64,000 nucleotides of DNA. It comes from Acinetobacter baumannii (lineage in GTDB: Bacteria > Pseudomonadota > Gammaproteobacteria > Pseudomonadales > Moraxellaceae). The stretch lies in contig NZ_JADVOP010000011.1 in NCBI RefSeq assembly GCF_016508585.1, positions 1-64,000 of the forward strand, written 5' to 3'. The notes beneath the pieces were generated by a model. The model ran no database searches. It saw only the letters and a list, made by a program, of their open reading frames with translations, and had not been told where the DNA came from. Numbering within the stretch: position 1 is the stretch's first letter; each line of letters starts with the position of its first letter. A program made the translations under genes and the position numbers. This document shows positions 57,763-64,000 of this stretch, piece by piece.

Positions 57763-58072
57763 AGGGTCTGTTGACAATTCGCCTATGTTTGCGACTAGGT
57801 GTGTTTTTTAGACGATTTTAGACGCGAAATACGAAATTTAGTCATTCTAAATAAGTAGTTCGAAACGAAGAAGCGGCAAAAAACACGCTAGTCCCCGCTA
57901 CGCCTTGCGCTGCAAACAAAGCAGTGCTTTGTTCTTGCTCAGGGTTGTGGCTAAAATTATCTCAGGCTACGTTATGAAACTTGAAAATAGTCTCGCTATT
58001 CTCTTCGTTTCCTGCCTTGCCTGCTCAATTTTAACCTACAACCAAGCCATTTATGAAATGTCAACGGACCCT
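57763..58072. mobile_element. 310-bp MITE-like element
   Basis: Ends AGGGTCTGTTGACA (57763-57776) and TGTCAACGGACCCT (58059-58072) are inverted repeats with one mismatch in 14; the match extends to 16 of 18. Reading the repeat as GGGTC..., both flanks show TA, suggesting TA target duplication as in IS630/Tc1-type elements. No transposase is encoded; the inside has a palindrome AACAAAGC-AGT-GCTTTGTT. It ends 28 bases before the ceramidase start codon. No second copy was seen in the window. Confidence 0.75.
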
Positions 58073-58100
58073 ACTTAAAAATGATAAAGGAATATCGTAT

Positions 58101-59867
58101 ATGTTTTGGGTAGGCTGGGCTAAACACGAGATTGAAATTCAACCACAGGGTTATGCCATGTTTGGTTATGGTATGTGGTCGCATCGTGCCTATGAAAAAC
58201 GTACAGCCTTATTTGCACGGAGTTTCAGTATTCGCCGTTCAGATTCGGAACAGCCTCTCTTATTTTGCTGTTTGGATTTAGGTTGTATTACCTATGCGAT
58301 GCGTGAAGGTGTAGTTAAAGCTTTAACTGAAAAGTTGAATGGACAATTTAATCCGCAACGATTGGTATTGATGGCGACGCATACCCATTCTGGACCAGGT
58401 GGCTGTGCCTATGAAGCATTATATAATATGCCGACCCCGGGTTTTGTTCCTGAGCATTTAAATGCTGTGATCAATGCTGCTTTGTCCAGTATTCTTCAAG
58501 CAATTCAATCAGAACAACAAACCGAGATTTTTTATCAAACCCGTCAATTTCCTCATCATACACCTGTTGCATGGAATCGGTCATTAAATGCCTATAATCG
58601 TAATCCAGACGTGATTCATAGAACTGAAGCTGAAACACATCTTGCCTTAAATCGTGAAATGCAATTAATCGGTTTTTACCGTGAAGGGCAACTCTCCGGG
58701 TTTATTTCATTATTTGGTGTTCATGCAACATGTTTGGGTAATCAACTCAACGCGCATGATGGTGATAACAAAGGTTATGCTGCGATACAAAGTGAAGCGT
58801 ATTTATTGCGGCAAGGTGTTCCAAATCCCGTTGCAATTTTTGCACAAGCCACTGCTGGGGATGTATCTCCACATTTTCATGGTCCGAAACAAAATATAAT
58901 TCGCAGTAGAATCAAAGGTGAAAAACAATATCAATATGCGCAACAGAATGGTCGCTATCAAAGTGAGTTGGCGATTAAAGCATTGACTGAAAGTCTAGAA
59001 AAAAGGGAAGTTCACCAAAATCAATGGAGAGGTGGACCAATGAAACTTAACGGCGGTATAGATGCTATCTTGAGTTATGTTGATTTAAGTCAGGTTGAGG
59101 TTCCGAGCGAGTTTAGTCAGGTGCCTTACAGGGTGAGAACCAGTGCTGCCTGTCATGGTGTTGGATTTATGGGGGGGACACCCGTTGATGGTCAAGGTGC
59201 AGCAAAGCCTATCCTTAAAATTTTAACGCTGTTGTCAAGGCAAGTGCGTAAGAAACGTTTAGCAGATATCAATGCGCCAGATTATATCAAATACAAGGCG
59301 TTGTATGAATCTCAATTTCCCAAAGATATTGTGCTTGAAAGTCCTGATAACCGGTTGTTGGGCAAACATTTGGATTTTTCTCCAAGTGTTTTTGATCCGC
59401 TTATTGCGGAAATGAATCGTCAAGTGAAAGCAGGTGCAATTCAAACCAGTCCACTTGTTCCGAGTGTTATTCCTTTACAGATCATTCACATTGGTGCATT
59501 GGCATTGGTGTGTTGTCCGGGAGAGATTACCACGACAGCAGGGCAGCGTTTGATTCAAACAGTGGCAAAGCAACTGACAACTCATCAGATGATTTCAACC
59601 ACGGCTCTAGTGTCTTACTGCAATGATTATATGGGATACATTACCACACAAGAAGAGTATCAAGAGCAAGCCTATGAAGGCGCGCACACCTTATATGGGC
59701 AGTGGACACATGCTGCAATTCAATTCAAGTTTCAATATCTTGCAAGCCAATTAATGATTGATGAGTCGCAACGCAAGTTTGATCAAGTCACTCGCCCTAC
59801 AAAAATTTCACAACACGAAATAGACCTGAGAACAAATCATGGCAGTGTAAAAACCGCAGTACGCTAA
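58101..59867 (+). CDS. Neutral/alkaline ceramidase-like hydrolase
   Basis: 588 residues from ATG 58101 (AAAGG about 10 bases upstream; the ATG at 58053 lies inside the mobile element's end and is rejected). N-terminal WAKHEIEIQPQGYAMFGYG, then MATHTHSGPGGCAYEAL (zinc-binding His pair, about 92-108), FISLFGVHATCLG and HAPH-like region, as in neutral ceramidases that hydrolyse the amide bond of N-acyl-sphingoids. No signal peptide is seen, so it is likely cytoplasmic, unlike the secreted Pseudomonas enzyme; the true substrate may be another N-acyl amide. Confidence 0.8.
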   Translation: MFWVGWAKHEIEIQPQGYAMFGYGMWSHRAYEKRTALFARSFSIRRSDSEQPLLFCCLDLGCITYAMREGVVKALTEKLNGQFNPQRLVLMATHTHSGPGGCAYEALYNMPTPGFVPEHLNAVINAALSSILQAIQSEQQTEIFYQTRQFPHHTPVAWNRSLNAYNRNPDVIHRTEAETHLALNREMQLIGFYREGQLSGFISLFGVHATCLGNQLNAHDGDNKGYAAIQSEAYLLRQGVPNPVAIFAQATAGDVSPHFHGPKQNIIRSRIKGEKQYQYAQQNGRYQSELAIKALTESLEKREVHQNQWRGGPMKLNGGIDAILSYVDLSQVEVPSEFSQVPYRVRTSAACHGVGFMGGTPVDGQGAAKPILKILTLLSRQVRKKRLADINAPDYIKYKALYESQFPKDIVLESPDNRLLGKHLDFSPSVFDPLIAEMNRQVKAGAIQTSPLVPSVIPLQIIHIGALALVCCPGEITTTAGQRLIQTVAKQLTTHQMISTTALVSYCNDYMGYITTQEEYQEQAYEGAHTLYGQWTHAAIQFKFQYLASQLMIDESQRKFDQVTRPTKISQHEIDLRTNHGSVKTAVR

Positions 59868-59879
59868 AGGATCAGCATT

Positions 59880-61154
59880 ATGAATCAGCAAAAATGGAAC
59901 AATTGGTCTGGGTTTCAACAATCTCAACCTGAACATATTTTAAAACCCAGCAGTATAGATGAATTAAAAAGCATTGTTCAAAACCATCATAAGATCCGTG
60001 TTGTGGGCGCAGGTCATTCATTTACCCCGTTGGTGTGTACCGATGCAACACTATTGTCCTTAGACCATTTTTCTGGTGTAGAGAACATCGATACAGCATT
60101 AGCACAGGCCAATATTTGGTCAGGAACCCGGTTGTTTAATTTGGATCAATATTTAGAACCGATACAGCAGTCTTTAATGCAACAGGGGGATATCGACCAA
60201 CAAAGCTTGGCTGGGGCGGTATCGACTGGAACACATGGAACAGGTATGGACTTGCATTGTATTTCTGCTTATGTGGAAGCTTTCGAACTCTTAACAGCAT
60301 CAGGAGAAATACTGAGGTGTAGTCGCCAAGACAATCCCGATATTTTTGAAGCAGGACGAGTGTCTTTAGGAAGTTTGGGGATACTCACCAAGATCACCAT
60401 GCAAAACAAACCGCGTTATAAATTGAAAGAAGATGTACGGCTTTGTTCGGTTAAAGATTTTTTTGAAAATATCGATCTATGGAAAACGCAACATCGTCAT
60501 ATCGAGTGTTTTGCATTTTCACATGCAGACCAATTGATATTAAAAACTCTAGACATCACGGATGAAGATATTCAACCGAGAAAATTATCCTGGCCATCAG
60601 AAGATGCCTTGCTTACGATATGCTGTGGTTTGACGAAGTCTTTTCCGGTATTGAATCCCAAGCTGCAAAAGTTATTAGGTGTCTTTGTCAAACCCACCAC
60701 TTGCGTGGATTGGTCCAGTCAAATTTTTCCGACTCCACGCGAAACAAAGTTTAATGAGATGGAGTATCAAATTCCTGTACAGTCTGGTATGGAATGTTTA
60801 CAAGCAGTATTAACCGCACTAAAACATGCGAAAGCACAAACATTTTTTCCAGTAGAATTTCGTTTTGTCAAAGGTGATGATATTTGGCTGAGTCCGTTCT
60901 ATCAGCAGGATTCGATTTCAATTTCAGTCCATCAATATCACAAACAAGCTCCAAACCAATTATTTGATGAAATTGAACCGATTTTTCAGCATTATCATGG
61001 TCGCCCTCATTGGGGGAAAATGCATAACATGAGTGCTTCGCAGCTTCAAGACTTATACCCAAAGTGGAATGATTTTATGCAGTTAAGGGCTCAGCTTGAC
61101 CCTACGCAAAAGTTTTTAAATCCTTATTTGGAAAAACTGTTCTTGAATACCTAA
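59880..61154 (+). CDS. FAD-binding aldonolactone oxidase-like protein
   Basis: 424 residues, VAO/PCMH flavoprotein. FAD domain with IRVVGAGHSFTPLVCTDATL (about 39-58) and LAGAVSTGTHGTGMDLHC (about 116-133); C-terminal D-arabinono-1,4-lactone oxidase domain with GRPHWGKMHNMS (near 373-384) and DPTQKFLNPYLEKLF at the end. Family members oxidise sugar lactones or alditols. AAGGA precedes the ATG; 12 bp after the ceramidase-like gene. Confidence 0.82.
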   Translation: MNQQKWNNWSGFQQSQPEHILKPSSIDELKSIVQNHHKIRVVGAGHSFTPLVCTDATLLSLDHFSGVENIDTALAQANIWSGTRLFNLDQYLEPIQQSLMQQGDIDQQSLAGAVSTGTHGTGMDLHCISAYVEAFELLTASGEILRCSRQDNPDIFEAGRVSLGSLGILTKITMQNKPRYKLKEDVRLCSVKDFFENIDLWKTQHRHIECFAFSHADQLILKTLDITDEDIQPRKLSWPSEDALLTICCGLTKSFPVLNPKLQKLLGVFVKPTTCVDWSSQIFPTPRETKFNEMEYQIPVQSGMECLQAVLTALKHAKAQTFFPVEFRFVKGDDIWLSPFYQQDSISISVHQYHKQAPNQLFDEIEPIFQHYHGRPHWGKMHNMSASQLQDLYPKWNDFMQLRAQLDPTQKFLNPYLEKLFLNT

Positions 61155-61229
61155 TTCAGGTCATGGTGCATGAAAAAGGTTGAATAAGGTGGATGTTCAA
61201 AAATTAACAGTGAAAGATAGGGGTATGCA

Positions 61230-62390
61230 ATGAATCATTTTTTTGAGCAGTTAAACCGGGATTTAAAACAATCCGCAGATGTGCTACCACAATTGATTGT
61301 TGATGGTCAGGCTTTAGCGCAAAATTTGCAATATGCAACAACCCAGTTTAAATACGCAACCCATTTACAGCCCCGTCTTGTGGTTAAATCTTTGGCATGT
61401 ATGGAACTACTTAAGACGGTAAGTACCAAGCTGTCCACACAACGTTTTATGGTTTTTCACTTACCTCAATTGCTGCCGATTTTAGAGAATTTTTCAGAAG
61501 CTGATATTTTACTGGGAAAGCCGATGCCAGTAAGGCTGGTACAACAGTTTTATACCCATAATCCTCAATCGAAACACAACAATATTCAGTGGTTGGTTGA
61601 TACCAAAGCACGTTTATTACAGTATCTTGAGGTGGCGAAAGTTTTAGCAATTCAGCTTCAGGTCAATATCGAGATAGATGTGGGGTTGCATCGTGGCGGT
61701 GTAGACTCAAAAGCGCAAATGATTGACCTACTCAGGTTGATTGAGCAGCATCCTGACAATTTAAAATTTTCAGGATTGATGGGCTACGATGCCCATGTGA
61801 CAAAACTCCCACCTGTCATCAAGAAAGTTGAGGTGGCGTATCAAGAATCACAAGCAACTTATCAAAGCTACAAGGATGTGATTCAACAATTCTTTCCACA
61901 GCTTTGGCATTCTGATCTCTGTTTTAATGGGGGAGGCAGCCCGACCTTTTACCTCCATGTGAAACAGAGTGTGTGTAATGATCTTGCTTTTGGTTCAATG
62001 CTGCTTAAACCGAGCGACTTTGACAGTGAAGGACTACGTGTTTTAAAGGCGTGTTTATGGATTGCAACACCTGTATTAAAGGTGTTGCCGTATTCGCAAT
62101 TACCAGGGTTGCCGATTTTAAACAAGCTTCCTCACCGGTCTAAAGCATTATTTGTGTATGGGGGCTATTGGATGGCTGACTATGTCTATCCCCAAGGAAT
62201 TCATCCACATGTGCTGTATGGGCGTAGTACCAATCAAGAAATGGTGAATGTGCCAAAAACAACTCAAATCGAAGTTGATGATTTTGTATTTTTACGACCG
62301 ACTCAAAGTGAAGCTGTTATTCCTCAGTTTGCCCAACTGACTTATTATCTAGATCGAAGTTTTAAAAAATGGGAAAGCTTTAGAGAGTGA
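61230..62390 (+). CDS. DSD1/D-threonine aldolase-like PLP enzyme
   Basis: 386 residues, fold-type III PLP enzyme. The N-terminal TIM-barrel part has the lysine in PRLVVKSLACMELLK (about 48-62), IEIDVGLHRGGVDSKAQM (about 146-163), LMGYDAHV and FNGGGSPTFYLH; the C-terminal beta domain is of the alanine-racemase/D-serine dehydratase-like group (YGRSTNQEMVNVP). Members act on beta-hydroxy D-amino acids. Reaction here is unknown; 75 bp after the flavoprotein gene, so third in the operon. Confidence 0.78.
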   Translation: MNHFFEQLNRDLKQSADVLPQLIVDGQALAQNLQYATTQFKYATHLQPRLVVKSLACMELLKTVSTKLSTQRFMVFHLPQLLPILENFSEADILLGKPMPVRLVQQFYTHNPQSKHNNIQWLVDTKARLLQYLEVAKVLAIQLQVNIEIDVGLHRGGVDSKAQMIDLLRLIEQHPDNLKFSGLMGYDAHVTKLPPVIKKVEVAYQESQATYQSYKDVIQQFFPQLWHSDLCFNGGGSPTFYLHVKQSVCNDLAFGSMLLKPSDFDSEGLRVLKACLWIATPVLKVLPYSQLPGLPILNKLPHRSKALFVYGGYWMADYVYPQGIHPHVLYGRSTNQEMVNVPKTTQIEVDDFVFLRPTQSEAVIPQFAQLTYYLDRSFKKWESFRE

Positions 62391-62400
62391 ATATATAATA

Positions 62401-62426
62401 AAAACCGCCATAGAAATGGCGGTTTT
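62401..62426. terminator. Bidirectional terminator
   Basis: AAAACCGCCAT and ATGGCGGTTTT form a perfect 11-bp stem with an AGAA loop, 10 bp past the PLP enzyme gene and before the convergent lipoprotein gene. Confidence 0.9.
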
Positions 62427-62450
62427 AAAAATAACAGATGATAGATCAAA

Positions 62451-63524
62451 TCAAAGCGCTTGATTTAGCGCATCCGCTAAAGTTTGTACTGCTGTTTTAT
62501 TGAAGTAAGTTTCTGACATATCAAGTTTGTCTTCTGATGGAGCCATTTGATCCTTTATTAAATCTCCAGAAATAACTTGATATGCTTGATATATTTTTCC
62601 ATTCATTTCTACGCCTGTATAGTTATCAACAAAGCTCTTGGAGATACCTGTAGTTGGATTGATCGGATAGACAACTTTATAACCTGCAAATTGATCTTTA
62701 TGCCAAATGTATCCAGATGGAAGTTCAATGTTATCAGTAAACTCTTCTAAGGATTTATAATCAGTTAGATCACTGTCATTAAATGTAATTGTAGGTGTAT
62801 TAAATATTGATTGCTCAACATAGCTGAGTTTAGAACCAGAAGGAAACTTTGTTTGATTTGCTAATAATTTTTCTAAAGAACCTTTATGGTTGTTGATTAT
62901 AATCTGGGCTAGGTCTGAATTTATATAACGCTCTACATTACCAGCATTTGGATAGTCGTAATATTTAAAGAGATCAGCAATGGTCATTCCCGAAATATCG
63001 ATGTGTTTTAAATTTAATTTAATTTGATTTTCTATATGAATCGTACACTTATCGGTAAAACTATTGAATATCGCTGAGTTGTCATCTTGGCTGATGAGAT
63101 AGCCCAATGGAAAGCCAACAGTCAAATTGGTTTGTTTAAAGCTTGTATCGAGTTTAGATTTCGTTAAAAGATATGATTCTAAAAAGTCAATATTTATTTG
63201 CTTTGGTTGATTTTTAAGTAAGGTGGTGAGATTTTGGTATATCACACCATTCGTAAGCTTATTTGAATATAATACGATAACATCCTCATCGCCACTGTCA
63301 TTGGGTTGTGTCTCTAGAGAATAGATTTCATCACTAAAAAAGCCCAGTCCAGTCGTTTTAAGATTTTTGGGAAGTCCATGACTACATTCAATTTTTTCAG
63401 ATTGGCTTTGGGTATTGGCTATATCTGATGTGTGTTCGTTATTGTTAGAACCGCCTCCACAGGCAGTTAATGCCAAGCCAACAAGGATTACAGAACTAAG
63501 TTTAGTTAAGTTTATCGAATTCAT
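62451..63524 (-). CDS. Hypothetical lipoprotein
   Basis: 357 residues with a lipoprotein signal peptide: LSSVILVGLALTACGGGSNN, lipobox LTAC with Cys at residue 22. A Gly/Ser/Asn linker is followed by a globular part with no motif I recognise (contains LPSGYIWHKDQFAGYKVVYP). Probably anchored to the outer membrane. Family unknown. Confidence 0.75.
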   Translation of the reverse strand: MNSINLTKLSSVILVGLALTACGGGSNNNEHTSDIANTQSQSEKIECSHGLPKNLKTTGLGFFSDEIYSLETQPNDSGDEDVIVLYSNKLTNGVIYQNLTTLLKNQPKQINIDFLESYLLTKSKLDTSFKQTNLTVGFPLGYLISQDDNSAIFNSFTDKCTIHIENQIKLNLKHIDISGMTIADLFKYYDYPNAGNVERYINSDLAQIIINNHKGSLEKLLANQTKFPSGSKLSYVEQSIFNTPTITFNDSDLTDYKSLEEFTDNIELPSGYIWHKDQFAGYKVVYPINPTTGISKSFVDNYTGVEMNGKIYQAYQVISGDLIKDQMAPSEDKLDMSETYFNKTAVQTLADALNQAL

Positions 63525-63732
63525 TTAGTTATCCATTGGTTTTATGTTTTTAAAGTCAATAAAATGTCACGCGGCGATGATAAATGACTGTTTCGACAAA
63601 ATCAAAAACTAAAATTTAGATTAATTGAAGACAAAGGTTTATAAATACTCAGTAAAGGTGTAAAATTTCACACACTTTTTATTTTGTTCCACCGATTTTA
63701 TCTTGAGGATCTTCCTCGATCATAATCTCGCG

Positions 63733-63761
63733 GTGACATGCTCCATTGTACGGGGCATCAC
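63733..63761 (+). promoter_or_regulatory. thrS leader hairpin mimicking the tRNA-Thr anticodon arm
   Basis: GTGA (63733-63736) pairs with TCAC (63758-63761) and TGCTCC (63739-63744) with GGGGCA (63752-63757), leaving a 2-base bulge and a 7-base loop ATTGTAC. The loop places U33 before UGU, the anticodon of tRNA-Thr(UGU). It ends 5 bases before the AAGG ribosome binding site, the position of the E. coli thrS operator. A smaller hairpin GAGGA-TCT-TCCTC (63704-63716) lies upstream. Confidence 0.65.
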
Positions 63762-63780
63762 TCCTTAAGGATTTTTAAAT

Positions 63781-64000
63781 ATGCCTATTATCACATTGCC
63801 AAATGGCGATCAGAAAAGTTTTGATCATGCTGTTTCCGTTATGGAAGTTGCCCAAAGTATTGGACCTGGACTGGCTAAAAATACAGTTGCAGGGAAAGTA
63901 AATGGTCGCTTAGTCGATGCAAGTGATTTAATTACCGAAGATTCAACATTACAAATCATTACCCCAAAAGATCAAGATGGCGTGGAGATTATCCGTCACT
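63781..64000 (+). CDS. thrS: Threonyl-tRNA synthetase, N-terminal part (runs off the window)
   Basis: The first 73 codons are present; the gene continues past the window end. The sequence [20 protein letters not shown] and the following [20 protein letters not shown] are the TGS domain that opens ThrS. The full enzyme charges tRNA-Thr and, in gammaproteobacteria, represses its own translation. AAGG lies 10 bases before the ATG. Confidence 0.93.
   Translation, partial: MPIITLPNGDQKSFDHAVSVMEVAQSIGPGLAKNTVAGKVNGRLVDASDLITEDSTLQIITPKDQDGVEIIRH

Noticed and set aside
58053..58100. Upstream ATG extending the ceramidase-like protein by 16 residues
   Set aside because: The codons lie in the terminal repeat of the mobile element and have no ribosome binding site; ATG 58101 fits the family start.

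Overview
The window is a 64 kb stretch of chromosome from a gammaproteobacterium, almost certainly an Acinetobacter (Moraxellaceae). The reasons are an AT-rich genome; a three-gene transhydrogenase operon (pntAA-pntAB-pntB); a sugar-biosynthesis island sitting exactly between ilvE and aspS, which is where Acinetobacter keeps its lipooligosaccharide outer-core (OC) locus; and a zinc TonB receptor behind a gammaproteobacterial-type Zur box. Species cannot be fixed by reading alone. There is no prophage, CRISPR array, complete insertion sequence or rRNA operon. The only RNA gene recognised is tRNA-Leu(CAA).

Layout. 1-7.5 kb is an accessory stretch: a HEPN-like protein, two LprI-like secreted proteins, an MFS/RidA pair, an EamA permease/LD-carboxypeptidase pair, several decayed gene fragments (one a duplicated tail of the MFS gene) and about 0.9 kb of apparently non-coding DNA. 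7.5-15.9 kb is housekeeping: the transhydrogenase operon, then (minus strand) tgt, yajC, secD and secF. Between tgt and its usual neighbour queA lies an extra block: a small membrane protein, a LemA protein and two paralogous DUF3137-like membrane proteins. tRNA-Leu, an orphan sensor kinase, glnE and ilvE follow.

27.0-38.9 kb is the outer-core locus: ugd and a UDP-glucuronate epimerase (supplying UDP-GlcA and UDP-GalA), five glycosyltransferases of GT8-, GT25- and GT32-like type, a Stealth-type phosphotransferase, an acyltransferase-3/SGNH O-acyltransferase, a protein resembling sialyltransferase-like/DUF115 folds, and an LpxL-like acyltransferase. Its genes run in both directions in small blocks and its right part is very AT-rich, the usual look of an exchangeable surface-glycan locus.

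39-49.6 kb holds aspS, a DUF4184 membrane protein, znuD, a phospholipase D-like protein, a Sel1-repeat protein, an RcnB-like periplasmic protein, a PsiE-like protein and small proteins. 49.6-56.4 kb is fatty-acid catabolism: two tandem acyl-CoA dehydrogenases and an acyl-CoA synthetase. 56.6-62.4 kb holds an AraC regulator with a frameshift in its HTH region, a 310-bp MITE-like element, and an operon joining a neutral ceramidase-like hydrolase, an aldonolactone-oxidase-like flavoprotein and a DSD1-type PLP enzyme. The window ends with a lipoprotein and the start of thrS, whose leader holds a hairpin with a seven-base loop shaped like the anticodon loop of tRNA-Thr(UGU).

Most worth following up: the ceramidase/flavoprotein/PLP operon with its mobile-element promoter region and broken regulator; the outer-core locus with its Stealth enzyme and unassigned protein; the LemA-DUF3137 block; and the thrS leader. 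Several starts were moved from the longest open frame to an ATG with a better ribosome binding site, as stated per gene.
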